Positions 1-12,700 of a DNA stretch of 64,000 bases are shown piece after piece (positions within the stretch are counted from its first letter, which is position 1; each line of letters starts with the position of its first letter). Source of the DNA: Brienomyrus brachyistius (Eukaryota > Chordata > Actinopteri > Osteoglossiformes > Mormyridae); assembly GCF_023856365.1 (NCBI RefSeq), contig NC_064540.1, positions 1,983,501 to 2,047,500 of the forward strand, read 5' to 3'. The position numbers and the translations under genes are program-made. A model generated the notes under the pieces. The model was not told the origin of the DNA. It ran no database searches and was given only the letters and a program-made list of their open reading frames with translations.

Positions 1-2340
1 CACGACACTGTCTGCTTTAACAAAGGGAGGAACTACAAAGCCAAACACCTCCCTCATCTGCTGTCCTTGGCTATTTTTCATAAACCCTTCACACCCAAGT
101 GCAGCTCTGCTTGAGGCATATAGCGCTTAGTTGCCCCCACATCAGTCAGCTGCTACATAAATTAGACATGGCTCTCTATTATTCAACGCTGGGTTTAACC
201 AAAGGCAATAAAAAAATCCTGCCAACAGGCCACGTGCACTGCAAAATCGTTCTCCATTGTTCCGATTTACACCGATTTTTACACTCTTTCTTACAGTATA
301 GGGCCCTGATATCCAACTGGTGGGCAGGATCATTCAGCTTCACTTTGCCAAGCCAACCTGTCATGGCCCTTGCAATTATCTTCAATATGTAAGGAGTGCC
401 CTGAAATTGTCAAGATCAGCTGAGGCTTTACTGCAAAACTGGCAAAGTATGCCATCATGCGAAGGGTGGTTCGGGGATCCAGATGACAGGTGCATCCCTA
501 AATCACCAAGATGTGTGATCCATTTCAGGGCTCCCTGCTGCTGTGGGTTCATTTCCTACTTGGCATCTCTGGCTGGGTCCCTCAAGGATTCCACCTAGAA
601 GGGGGAACCAAATCTGGGCCAGGGGGAAGAAGCCACACCAGCTGGTGTAAGCATGGCTATCATGCTGCTCTGAATCCCCTCCTGAGTATCAGGGTGCTCT
701 CTATTCAGTGTTACCCCAAGTGTAGTTTACTCTGCGTACTGGGTGGATGTTTTTTTGGGGTGTGTCATTTTGTTCCTGGCACCGCCCACTATTATGTGTC
801 ACACTTCTCCATTTTGATTGGCTGCTTTCTTCCTTTCCATCACTTCCTTTATAAGACCCGTCCAGACAGGAACAGCAGGCCATTGCCTTGGAATTTGCTT
901 TGCACTTCTTGTGCTGCTGATATTCATTGTGCTTGACCCGTGATGCCGTTCGACCGTTGATCTATCTTGGGCCGTCTTGGATTTGGTTAGTTTTGAATCT
1001 GTAAATAGCCAGTAAATATCTGTAAATATTGTGTTCACTGCGTGTAGCTGGGGAAGTAGGGATTGCGGCGGCATTTTGCTATGGTTACATTTTCTCACTC
1101 TTCTGAAGCTAGTTAGGGAGATAGGTAAGTTTTCGTATACTTTTATTTTCTTTTTGTTTGGGTTAGTTAAAGGAGTATCTTTTATTAGTCATTTATTAGT
1201 TGAGCTTTACAACCCTGGAGGTCCAGGAGGTCTGTCCATTAGAAGTGCGCAATCTGAACTGGCCACCAGTCCCGGGGTGGGTAATGGTGGGATTGGGGCG
1301 CTGGTCGTGTGTATTTCTACCTCCTGGCCCATGTCTGCTCTTGGATCATTGCTGAGACTGTTGATTGATGAACAGTCCAACATCCATCCCTTGCAATACA
1401 CATTACCGCCCCACCCCCCCCCCCCCCACCAGCTTTTCTGCTGCCTACATTTATTAGTGCATCTGCTGTTGATGTTTTTATTCAGACGTGAAGCAGGAAA
1501 GCAAAGAGGACACAGAAGCGAGAGCTGGTGTTCTGACTAAATGGGGTTCCTCTCTGTTCCTCTGCTCTATCTTGCCTTACATTTGGCCCCCATCCCTCAG
1601 GTGGAAATCAAATCAATAAAGCGGAACCAGTTCCCTGCACCCCTCTGTGTCACACTGCTCTGCTTTTTGGCCCGGCAAGAAGAACCTTTCAGGTTCTAAT
1701 TTCAGGTACCACGTAAGCGGATCTGTGCTGAATCTGCAGTTCCGTTAACATTGCCATCATAATTAGCCGTTATGCCGTATAAACGGGGCTCAGAGTGGGG
1801 GGGGGGGGGGTTCGCCATCGGCGACGGGGAGTAAAGGCTGTAACGCGCATTTCCTTTGGGCTGATCCGCAGCAAAACTGCAAGAACCTGTCAATTTAAAT
1901 TCAGAGTGCGCGACACAAGCCCCGGCCTGACAGCACACGTTTCCATGCGATGGAATGCGGATACCTAACCCAGAAACACTCGATATTAAATTTGTAACAT
2001 TCCATCAAATTTTTCTGCAGTTGCCGCCAGTTTATCACTTCCACTTCTTCTTTTTTTTGTTTTGTTTTAAATACTGGTCTCAGATACCGCCTACAATTTG
2101 GGTGTCAAACCAAAAAACAGATGCCAGCAGGAAATTCAATCGATCAGCTTGCACGCTGTACACAGCACAGTCCCTCTTGTTGTTCCGGTTAGAAAATCAT
2201 GAGCAAGCAGACAGATGGTGTCCAGCATACAAAAGGAAGGAAAAAAGCCATTCTTACTTAGTCGCATATCCAACCAGAGAACAATGCTGAGGGGAGTGTA
2301 TGAATAAAAAAAAAAAAAAAAAACTATTATATTCTTCTTC
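1..2340. other. Gene-poor stretch with possible LTR-like promoter segment
   Basis: No supported gene. At about 760-1210 an inverted CCAAT (GATTGGCTG, 818) and TATA-like TTATAA (849) sit in a T-rich block ending GAGCTTTACA, which recalls a retrotransposon LTR, but no flanking duplication or partner LTR was found. C and G homopolymers occur near 1416-1428 and 1798-1810. Confidence 0.3.
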
Positions 2341-2343
2341 CAA

Positions 2344-2594
2344 CCGCTGATGGAGTGCAGGGTCATGGGGGGCCGGGAGCCTACCCAGGCAGGAGTACAC
2401 CCTGGATGGTATGCCAGTCCATCACAGGACACTCACAAAATACCAGTTTACCAGAATGTCTTTGGGCTGTGGGAGGAAACCTACACAGCATGGGAAGAAC
2501 ATGCACACATCAAATGCACAAAGAGCAGAGGTGGGATTCAAACCCACATCCCTAAGGGTGCGAGACAACAGCACCACTGAGCCACCCTGTCACC
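2344..2594 (+). repeat. Degenerate fish interspersed repeat (LINE 3'-tail type)
   Basis: It contains the recognisable core TACACCCTGGATGGTATGCC, then TCTTTGGGCTGTGGGAGGAA, AACATGCACAC and CCACTGAGCCACCCTGTC, the pattern of a family spread through fish genomes. An A-run precedes it at 2307-2325. The family name was not assigned. Confidence 0.6.
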
Positions 2595-2659
2595 ACTTCC
2601 TTTTATCCTTCCTGCAGTTTCGGAGCGACTTCACATGCTTTAGCGGTTATGAGTCAGTT

Positions 2660-2805
2660 CATCCATCTTCCAACTGCTTATACTGCTCATTTTTGACCTG
2701 CGGGAGAACACTCACGCAACAGAAGGAAAGAATGCAAAACTCCAGCACACAGGGGCAAGGACACGAACCCCTAGCCCTAGCCCATCAAGTCACCAAGCCC
2801 TGATA
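2660..2805 (+). repeat. Second, more degraded copy of a related interspersed repeat
   Basis: It shares the layout of the copy at 2344: CATCCATCTTCCAACTGCTT, then AAAACTCCAGCACACAGG and a terminal GAACCCCTAGCC. Adjacent and in the same orientation. Confidence 0.4.
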
Positions 2806-4540
2806 TCATCAGCCTCCATCTGTATGTTGGATAACATCACAACACTGCCATGTGACACTGATATGTGGAGTAGACGGCTTTAATCTTGCTAGTGTAGGTG
2901 TATAAATGCACCAGAGCGTATGATCTAGTTTGGCATCAGGTTTGGGAGATTTGCACATCCTTCAACGATTCAGTAACATGTGGAGATTGACATTTTTTCC
3001 GTCCATATCCGGGGGCCTTATTTTTGGCGTCTCTGTCAAACCAGGCCTCCCTACCTGTCCTCCCCGAATGCTACAGACGTACAACAGAATTGCAGGCGTT
3101 CCCGGGCTCGGCGACAGATGGGGGCATGCGGGGGCCGACAGGATGGCGCTGGAGTGCGGGGTGACCTTTTCGCGGCGTAGAGGCGCCGCGGTTCTGACAG
3201 CGTGACAGAGAGAGCCAGATCCTCCGTGTAATAGATGGGCGTCCTCAAAGCAGTACACCCGCCCCCTCGCTTCCTCCACGCCCCCAACACTGCAGATGGT
3301 TCCACCCTGAGTTCATTTCCTACCATTAAAATACATATTTCTTTTCTTCCGGCTTTGGTAATCCAGTGTATTTATTATTCCCATTCCTTTTTTCTCGTGT
3401 CACTTTCCCTCCACCTCCTGTTCCCACTTCAAGCCAACGATACCTACATACATAGATGTCACCGTGCTAGGAAGAAACAACACTTTATTTGTACAAGTAT
3501 GAGAACAAGTACATTGGAATGAGTTTGTGTTCCGCATATCCCATCTTGCACTCCGTTTTTTAAAGACACATATAGAGCAGTGAAAGCAAGACTTTTCTGG
3601 GGGCATTTTTCTGGGGGGGGGGGGTGCACATGTCACCCCCCCCCCCAAGGTGAAATAGAAATAAAAAAAAAAACCAAGGTGCTCTCCACCAAGCCAGTAG
3701 GGTCATCCTTTACTATGAGTAGGGAATGTCCAAATGCGTCAGATTAAACCAAGCCAGTCACATGACACGGGTGGAACCAAGCCAGTCACATGACACGGGT
3801 GGAACCAAGCCAGTCACATGACACGGGTGGCCTAGAGCAGCTTCAGCCCTCGAATCAAACTTAGAACCCGAGACAACACATTATTTACTGTGTGAGCCTG
3901 GGTGTCACCACACGGTGAGGAAAGAGGACTCCAGAAAACGCAACAGGAAATTCAGTATATTGCCCCGACCTAAGAAACTGACTTCACTGGCATGTTCCGA
4001 ACGTGCCTTAACAGAAGGTTGCAGGGCGCAGGGTAGGCTAGGCTGTGTGAGGTCACATTAGACTAGAAGATTCCTGCCTCGGAATGAGCTCATCCGACTG
4101 CTTGAGGATATGCAGCCGAAATGAGAAAAAATCTGTTGCAACACCCAGGAAACAGCCAGACTGAGACATGCAGGATTCATACCAGCTCCCCTGACTTTCA
4201 AAAAAGAATATAGACTGTCACTGAAGCTCGCTTTTTAACCCGAATAAGCAACGGTAACGGAAAACTGGCCATTGGTCCAGCCCATGAAAGAACAGCATGC
4301 ACACGCAACCAGGTGCTGTACCAATGGCGGCGTCCCAGAAACTCTCGCACTTACCGCTCTGCCGTGGGCCGTAATATCCTCCTCTGTTGATGAGATGCCA
4401 GGCAGATTACTCGGGGGGAAGGGGGGGAGATTTCTTCGAAAGATGATCCTAATTGAGCCGTCACTGGTTCAAAGGCGCGAGAGACTCCGCGTGTGCCGAC
4501 GTCAGGTCTGGCTAACCAGCCAAAGACCCCGGAGGAACCA
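2806..4540. other. Non-coding stretch with a short tandem triplication
   Basis: No gene seen. It holds G/C homopolymers near 3606-3646 and the triplicated 28-mer listed separately. Frames overlapping 2960-3330 on both strands are GC-rich without domain similarity. Confidence 0.4.
3747..3830 (+). repeat. Three perfect 28-bp tandem repeats
   Basis: Three identical copies of a 28-mer (AACCAAGCCAGTCACATGAC then ACGGGTGG), contiguous, with no spacers, so not a CRISPR. Looks like a young tandem duplication. Confidence 0.9.
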
Positions 4541-4544
4541 CAAC

Positions 4545-4750
4545 GAATGTATTTTTGTATAGCGCATTATCATAACATTACATCGTCTCCAAGCGCTTTA
4601 CAGCATCCCCACCCAAAGCCCCCAGTGAGTAAGCCAGAGGCGACAGGGGCAAGGAAAAACTCTCAAGAAGGAAGAAACCTTGGGAGGGACCAGACTCAAA
4701 GGGGGAGCCCAACCTCCAGGGGCCGGCAGGGAGAGTCAAATAGGAGAGAT
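4545..4750 (+). repeat. Interspersed repeat fragment
   Basis: It contains TTTTTGTATAGCGCATTATC, CAAGCGCTTTACAG, GGCAAGGAAAAACTC and AACCTTGGGAGGGACCAGAC, a combination recurrent in fish genomes. No coding content. Family unassigned. Confidence 0.5.
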
Positions 4751-7700
4751 GGTTAAGTGTCAAGTCACACTGTCCAAATCACAGGAGACACAACCAGGGA
4801 GCGGGGGGGGGGGGAGTGGGGGTGACAAGCCGGTGCCGACTCTCCCTCCAATCGCCAGGTAACCAGAAGTAAGGCAGCGAGTCATACATGGAAGATGGCA
4901 CAGGAAGCCCACGCTGGAAAAGTGGGCACAATGGCAGCATCCTTTAACGGAAACACCCAGCTATGAACTATGCAGTGCATCATTGTTTTCAGGCATTACG
5001 TGAATATAAATTTATTTGGAGCAACAACTTTAAACAGATTACAGGCTTTCGGTGCCTCTTTACCACCACATTTACCTCAGCTCAGTGACTATCATTAAGG
5101 CTAATTCGCCAAGGGCTGATTCCCCCAACCAAGACCTGCACGGTCCCCCTGCCAGGGGACGCGACAGCACGATAGCAGAAGGGGCGTCGCCAAGATCTCA
5201 CTGCTGACAAGCCATAATCCATCATGAATTCGCGACAAACTTTATATACCCTTGCTGATCTAACCCCCCCCCCCACACCTCCCCCAACATTCTGCTAATG
5301 CCCCATCCCCATTTCTCGAGATTGTACGGCGTGACCGAATATTACTTATTTTCCCGTCTTTTGCAGACGGAAAGATGCTGAACAGCAGTTAAAAGGGAGA
5401 CGGTACATTAATTAAAGGCAGCAATTTGCTTTCCTTTCCTTTGTTGCCGGGACAGCAGTGCGAAGATTGATGAAGCAGAGGCTAATTCAAGAGGAGCTAC
5501 TGCATCTACATCTACGGCTAATTGAGATGGAACACCCATTAGATCGGCAGTATATATTAAGGTGTCAGAATTCATATTATTTTCCTCCATAGCTTTTTGT
5601 TTGTGTGGACGTTCCATTCTTCGGTCATAAGTGTGTTGTTAATACGGCGCCGTTAGCGATTAGCGAAGTCGCCTACCCAGCGCCACCAACCCCACCGACT
5701 AAAAGGGGAAGCACACCTTTGTTAATTAGCAGGTCATGCTCCGAGGGGGTGAGACGAACAACAGGGGTAGTGTGTGGCAGGGAGGGTCAGTATGCTGTCC
5801 TTTTCAACGGTAGGTTGTTGGTTCAAATCCCAGCATTGGCCGAGTAATTTCACCATTAGGTTTCTAAGCGAGACCCTTGATCCCTGATTGCTCCAGGGAG
5901 TGCTGGGCTCTGCGTCTGCTTTAAAAAATATTGTGTTCCAACAGCACCTTTTTAGAGGACGGCCCTCACCAGGCCTTCAGATGAACCCGCTCGCACTTTC
6001 CTGCTCGCATCCAAACTAGAAACAGTGAGGCTGGAATGGTTTTTTTAAAAATACATGCAACTGGTTTCGCCAGAGGCATCTAGGTCAAGCCTGGAATGTA
6101 AATATACACACATTTGCCAAGAAAGAAAAAAACATCGTCAGTGTGCCAGCGAGATGTCAGACTATGTCCGTCTTTCCCTTGTCGTAGTAGTAACATCGCT
6201 ACAGGCCCTCTGTGAGCTAATCCCATTCTCCATTCACTCCCCCTCCACTGCCAGGCTCATAATATTCAGCAATATAAAATGTTTCCAGCATAAAAAAAAT
6301 TAAATGTGGCAAACTGAATATTTCAGTCGATTTGTATATTAATAAATTGTCGGGAACTGAAAGCTGGCCTGCGCCCAAGGCAAATGAGAGGATATTATCT
6401 GCCATGACAACGTGAATCCATCCAGTTGGCATACAGTTCGCTTCTATCTCATCCTCCATCCTTTTATCAACCCCCCCTCCCCCCCCCCCCCCCACACACA
6501 CACACACACACACACCCGACCGCTTCACCTCTGCCCTCAGCCACGCCGAGATTGGATCGTAAGGCCAGCTCTGCGTGGCCTTGCAGCCTAATTAATGCAG
6601 ACAGACTTAGTTAAGATGTCAGTTTGAGGCGTCCGTGGCGAGTTGAAGTGACGCCCAGCGATCGGGTTCCGATAGACCAGCGACACAAAACTAAGCGGAT
6701 AAATTGGCGTCATGGAGAAAAAAAAAGGTCAGATCTGTGGAGAGTACGGAGGAAGCGTGACCTCTCTGCTCGACCCAGCCCACACACCTCATACCCGCCA
6801 CCCCCCGCCCCCCGCCACCCCCCGGAGCATTCTGTAATTGCCATTTCTCGCTCGACACGAAGCTAACCACCGCTAATCTGCCTGCTTGACCGCAGGTTCA
6901 ACTGCGTTCAGAACCGCTAGAAGGCGTGGATGAGGAAGCGTTTCCGTGGCGACCTCTCAGACCTGTTTTCAGAGCGTGCCCCTTCCCCAGCAGAGGGTCC
7001 CGCTCTTCAGGATTTTCCCTAAATCGTGCGCCGTCAAATTAGCTCCAAATTAGTTCAGAGCCCAGAAGATGAGTTTGCTGATGGGAATTTTCCCGATAAT
7101 AGTTTCATTATCAGCCGATGCCGGAGCAATGCGGGAGTTGAATATCTTCATAAATGGAAACAGGATACTCAAAAAAAAAAAAACAAGGCACGTGTCTTAT
7201 CGCAATACGGTAATAAAGATTTGAAGTGTCAGGAACAGTAAACTCTTATTTTGAAATATGCTCCCCCGACGCTTTTATCTTCAGGCTGGCAAAAACTTTA
7301 CGCTTCAGAGAGAGGCTAAATTAGGATCGCGACACATTATCAGTCATATATGACTCTGCAGTGCCACAAAAGAAGGCGACCGTGACAGATTGTACATTAC
7401 TGCAATATATGGGCTCTCACTGATGAATAAACAGCCAAACATCAGCGAGGCAGCTTTGCGAAGCACTTTGGTTAATGAATTGTAAATCAAACGAAAACAC
7501 AAGGATTACAGGTTAGCTAAAAGAAACACCTGCTCTTAAACAACTAAAGAAATGATTCAGAAAATGCTAGAAATCCCTAGACAGATTAAACGTGCATTCG
7601 CACACAGTTCTTTAAGTATGCCAACAAGGGAACCTGGAATTGCAGCCTGGTTAAATCTGCTATTTATGACAGACAGGCTAACACTGAGGAGCAAACTGCA

Positions 7701-7942
7701 CTCAAATGACAAGGCCAATCAAAATGCAGCAAAAAGAAATGCCACATGACTAAATGCAGCCAGATCAAGCCAGTTTGCCAGCACAGAAAGTTCGCATTTG
7801 GGACTGAAAGAAGACATTTTTACTTCAGCTTCTTCTCAATCAGAGAGGAGCTGAAACACTCAGAGAAGAGATTCAGCCACATTTGACACATTCCCCCATT
7901 TCAAATGTCACACCACCTCCAAATTCACGCCAGCAGCAAACC
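4751..7942. other. Non-coding stretch
   Basis: Apart from the SINE-like copy at about 5765-5960 and a C15/(CA)n tract near 6472-6515, I see no gene. The AT-rich part at 6990-7460 has the look of constrained non-coding DNA, but this needs alignment. Confidence 0.35.
5765..5960 (+). repeat. tRNA-SINE-like element, copy 1
   Basis: It contains a B-box-like GTTGGTTCAAATCCCAG followed by GGCCGAGTAATTTCACCATT, GATTGCTCCAGGGAGTGCTG and ATTGTGTTCCAACAGCACCT. The second copy at 13415 shares the same order of blocks. Degenerate. Confidence 0.5.
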
Positions 7943-7950
7943 CCCATCAC

Positions 7951-8203
7951 TAGGGTTACCCTACGTCAGGACACGTCTCCTTCTTTGGGAACCCGTTCGG
8001 ATGAGAACTTTCGTTTTACAGGGCGGTTCAAGGAATCCATTATTATCCATAAGAGAAGCACCACCTGATTGGCCAATGAATACTAAAACTCATTAATATT
8101 TATGAGAGAAGCACTACCTGATTGGTCAGTGAATGTGAAAACTCATTTGTAGTCTGATCTCCAGACACGTCGTCTGTTTGTCTCACCAAATATGGTAACC
8201 CTA
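7951..8203. mobile_element. Non-autonomous hAT-type element (MITE) with 8-bp target duplication
   Basis: 253 bp bounded by perfect 10-bp terminal inverted repeats, TAGGGTTACC (7951-7960) and GGTAACCCTA (8194-8203). The flanking octamer CCCATCAC occurs exactly at 7943-7950 and 8204-8211, the 8-bp duplication typical of hAT insertions. Inside are two direct 45-bp imperfect repeats (8050-8094 and 8103-8147) containing CTGATTGG. No coding capacity. Confidence 0.85.
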
Positions 8204-8211
8204 CCCATCAC

Positions 8212-9218
8212 CAACATCATTACTAACTGGACTATCTGATTGCCTGATTGCTCACAGGTGCACATAATTAACCTGTAGATACGTAAATCAGTGAGACTCA
8301 ATGCAATTTAAAGTCTCTTTCGTCTTGTGGCCTGAGGTTTCGATATCACTCTTAACCGTTTCACATTTTTGGATTGTCCTCATCGTCCCATTCGCTCCTG
8401 ATCTACCTCTGCCTGACCCTCGATTTTGGACCCTCGATAAACACCACGACTGGATTCCCCACGTGTGAGTTTCCTGTCTCCGTGACAACAAGAAGGGCGC
8501 AATTGCTAACAAAAATGTCCTTGTGGACACGCAGCCAAGCTATACTGTGATCTTTCTTCAGGTTTCCAAACTCGATTTCTGAGCAATAGCCCAACTGGCA
8601 ATACGATAACAAAGGGACAAAGACTGGCGTGCTGAAGTCACTCGTGTTGACGAGTGACTCAGACATGCAGAATGGCTACACTCATTCCTCCATCGCTGGT
8701 GCTTAAGGCGCTGCTGTCAATGTTTATGGATCGGCACAATATCGCCTCTCACGCCGACCCGCAACAACGTGGGCTCCTCTCCCGAGAAATGGGCCTTTTT
8801 GTAATACTGATTGTTCCAAACGCGTCGCATATGGGAAACGTTTAACGGCAAACTGAGACAAACACAGGGAATATTGGCCGTGACGACGCGCCGTAGTTAC
8901 CTCCGTCACATTCCATCTTCCTCAAGGCGAGCCGCCATTATGCCGTGATGAATTCCCCGAGCCGGGAAGGCGGGGAGATGCTTAACCTTGAGCGGCAGGT
9001 GGGGGTGAGCAAAAGAAGCATAGATGGGAAGCCGTCAAGGTCAGAACCAGGCCAACGGGAAGGTCCTCAGTCCACAGCTAACACAAACACGGGGAGGCTC
9101 GCATGAACGCTTGGATGCATGCTGTGCTCACGGAAAGTCATGGGATGCTTACTTAATTCTGCAAAAAATGTTGCAAATTCATTGGTTTTACAGAAAAGTC
9201 CATTTACAAGCTCCCATA
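8212..9218. other. Non-coding stretch
   Basis: No gene, RNA gene or further repeat family recognised in this 1.0 kb. Confidence 0.4.
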
Positions 9219-9735
9219 CACACAGCCACGGAAATAAATTAAGAGACCACTCTATATTTTTAAAGAAAATCTACATTTTTAGGTCACGGTTTGATTGAAG
9301 GCGACGCTGAGCGGCAAGATGCTTTCAGGTTCAAAATTTCTAAGACAGCAGGACACAAGAACAAGGTGAAGCAGGAGATGCTGGGAACGACCAGAAACCA
9401 GCCAGGTAGAGGGTAGAAGTGACCTTCTAATGCCAGAGATGACCGAGAACTTATCTGACAGTGCCTCGTGAATCGAAGGATGACATCAAGTGACCTGGGA
9501 AACGTTAAGTGCAGGTGTGAAGCGCACTGCTAGGACAGGATCGCATCAGGCTCATAGAAGCAGGACTGAAGTCCCATAAAGCGAGGAAGAAGCCCTTCAT
9601 TAATGAGAAACAGGGAAGAACCAGACTGCTGCAGTTTGCAGAAAAATACATATTATTCACAGAAGCGCACCTATAAATTGAGAAATGAGTGACACAAAAA
9701 ATTGTGTCGTGGTCCCTTAACTTCTTCCGTGGCCG
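9219..9735 (+). mobile_element. Internally deleted Tc1/mariner relic
   Basis: The ends match as inverted repeats (GCCACGGAAATAAATTAAGA at 9225 and the complement of TTAACTTCTTCCGTGGC ending 9733), next to TA dinucleotides. The inside keeps transposase-like traces on the plus strand such as KARKKPFINEKQGRTRL-type coding (about 9570-9625), but with stops and without the DDE part. At about 517 bp it is far shorter than a full Tc1 element (about 1.6 kb). Confidence 0.7.
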
Positions 9736-12700
9736 TATATTCCACTTCAACATTTTTTTTGTGTCATCATTTTTTGACTGACTCAATTCTGTTTTGCCAT
9801 TTTCCTATTAATTGCAACTGTAGTCACAGGCTCCCAAAAGGATGGTATACAGGCATGTTTGGTGTTTTATGGTAATGCAAAGGTGTCACTAATTAAAAAG
9901 GTACCCAATGAGACTGGTTGTCACTGATCTTTTTAACTCAGAACAGCTCGTTTAGAACTATAATACGGGTTTCGGTTTATTAGTACTTGAATGTTTTACT
10001 TAAAACTTTTTCTTTCTAATGTGATATATATTTTTTGTTAACAAATGAGTAATGATTTAGTTAAAAAAAAATAATAATAAATTCACAATATTTTTACTGA
10101 GTTAAGCGAGCGTCCCGAGACTTCCAGTGCGCACTGCATTTGAGCATGACAGGATCCACTGGGGGGGGTGTGAAATTAAAACAGAGCTGAAACGAGACAA
10201 ACGTGCTGCTGTCTCACGAGTGGAAAGCAGCCAAAAGGCGTCTCCAGCCAGACATGTCAGTGAAAATGGATTGCAGGTAATTTTCAATAAGGTGCTTAAG
10301 GAACGACTCCTAATCAGAGCCTTAATTACAGTCCCCAGCCATTAAAGCCAGATAATTCAACAGAACATTCCGGCTCACAGTATTGCCACCTTCTGCACAC
10401 GCAGCACCTTGGACCCCTAAGCAAACTCATCCAATTACTGAGGTGTTTCTGCATCTCCAGACCTACAAAACCCGGACAGCTATTCTATGTTTCGGCCAGC
10501 TCAACCGCAAAGCTACCGATTTCTAAGGACGCATGTGAAATGTCTTGCCTGAAGAATCCAACCACGGGGCCCCTTTTGGGACTCGACCTGGGTTACAAGG
10601 TTACAGGCCCACTTCCTAAAAAGCAGGTCTGAGGTAGAAGCAAATTAACAAAACTCCAGTGCTATAACAAGCACAATCAGAGTTAGCCATTCATTCAGGC
10701 TGCCTCTTCTCGTGAAGCACACAAACAGCAGGAATGATTTAACCTAATACTCTCACCCTTTGTCGCCCCTATCTAGGCGCATCCCTCACTTTTTATTTTG
10801 TCTATGTACAGATATATAGTGGCGTTTGGCTAATAACCCTCTGACCATTTCATTACAGTAATCACACTGGGATCGCTGTTGATGGCAGGATGAGTTAGAG
10901 CAGAAGGCCCCGGCTCGTTAACTTCCAGCGGCTGCCGCGGATCGCTCCGAGACAGATCAGAATTGCCTTTGCGGTCCACGGCTCTGGCGGGGCTCCTCTG
11001 GCGGAGAGAGAGGCACCTTCGTGTCGCCCCACAACGCCTCTCCCATCTCCAAGTGGGTCAGATGGCGAGATGGAGGTTGGGGACGCCTGTGACAGTTACG
11101 GAGGAGGTTAGGAGCAAGGCGGTGCAAAGATCTCGTTTTTTTATTCTTTACTGGCGCCAACCCTTGTTCTTATCTCATTGATTTTTATCATCATCATCCT
11201 GGTCCATTTATTTGTTTAGATAGTCATTGCAACTGCCAAGGACTATACCGTACAGCTCTATACCGGTGTACCAATCTGAATTTCCTGTTTCCTACCTACT
11301 GTAACCCCCCTCTAGCTAGGTTCAGCCTGAACCCCATAAGAGCCAGACGAGAGGAGGGGAGTTGAGCCTGCCGGTCTCCCCCTCGCTACAATAAAGCGCC
11401 GATTCGGATTGCCTCCGAAAGGATCCCGTAGAAAAAAAGCGGACATCGTAAGTGTGCCACTTCATCCAACCTCCTTCACGCCTGTCTGGCTCTCTCCAGG
11501 TGTCTGACTGCCTCGAGAAGAGACAATGTGGTCCCACAACAAGGCCCACCGATACTAAGCGATTATAGTCGTTGGATATCCTTTTAGTGATGGTGATGGG
11601 TTATCGATATGCCTGTCCTCACGCTCTCCAGGTCATTGAGATCTATCGGTCGCTACGGCAAATGAAGATGCATCGGAAATAAAAGCAGGACTCTTGACAT
11701 TTTAGAGAGCATAATGGAGCAGAGCCGGGTGGGCTGGGATGCGGGATGTGGGATGTGTGATGCGGGATGTGGGATGGACCGTAATTGGGTTTTAATATCA
11801 TGGGATCTAACTGCAGCTTTGAGTGGAAAGAGAGCCTGATGCCCCACTGGGGAATAATGGTATCACACGACACAATCCCAGCATGCTTAGCACCTATCCG
11901 CCATCATTCCTCTCCACCACTTGAAGGCCACAAGCCCTTAACGACAACAGAGTCTGGGTTCCAAGGTACACATGATTGAAGGTTTGGCCCCCAAGACCAA
12001 ACGTGCCACATACTTCTCTAAAGATGAAGACCCCCATCCCCCCAACCCCAAATGAATCCCCAGGTACTGCCCCCCCCCCACCCTTCCCAAACAGACTTTC
12101 TACTATCTCTATTAATTATCTCCTTTCAAGCCTTATCACTGAACGCAATCATAATAAATAAAGTCTGAGAGGCAGGAGAAGAAAAAATAAATGATTAAAC
12201 AGATAAATAGAGAGTATGAGATGGTTTCACACTGGAGTCTATAGGACCACTGAAGCCGCAGCCTCCAACCCACAAAACCAGTGTGATTATTCACCCCCAT
12301 AGCATGTTCAATAACTAGCAACCTTGGCGTGCAAACCTCAGCCACCGATGCTTGGATGATTGAGTAGACTCAAGATTCAGTCCATATTTAATTGTCATGC
12401 CCTCAAGGTCCCGGTGTGGAGGGGGGTGCATGATGTAATTATTAGTCGACCGGTATATTAATAAGGCATGGATGATTCCACAGAGGGTGAAGTGATGAAG
12501 ATGGAGATGCTTCTGTTTCTATGGACAAGGGGGCTTGAGGTATAATGCCTCAAAATCTGGAACAAAAGTAGCGGAAGAAATGTGTTGTTTTCACGCGTCG
12601 CCAGATCAGCTCAAACATACCGGAGAGAGGCAGCATATTTTACGCGGAATTCTCTTTTGCCAGCCCTGAAATTCTCCATCAGCTCCACACGGCTCAGCTG

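Noticed and set aside
511..936. 141-codon plus-strand open frame with Cys- and Phe-rich composition
   Set aside because: Chance frame in the gene-poor 5' part; no family resemblance.
1031..1540. 169-codon plus-strand open frame
   Set aside because: Runs across a T-rich LTR-like block and a C homopolymer; no recognisable domain.
2350..2803. Protein-coding frames of 66-130 codons
   Set aside because: They lie inside degenerate interspersed repeats.
3747..3830. CRISPR-like array
   Set aside because: Units are contiguous without spacers, and the DNA is eukaryotic.
5800..5850. Functional tRNA gene
   Set aside because: Only a B-box-like motif is present; the cloverleaf cannot be formed, and the flanks match a SINE pattern also found at 13415.
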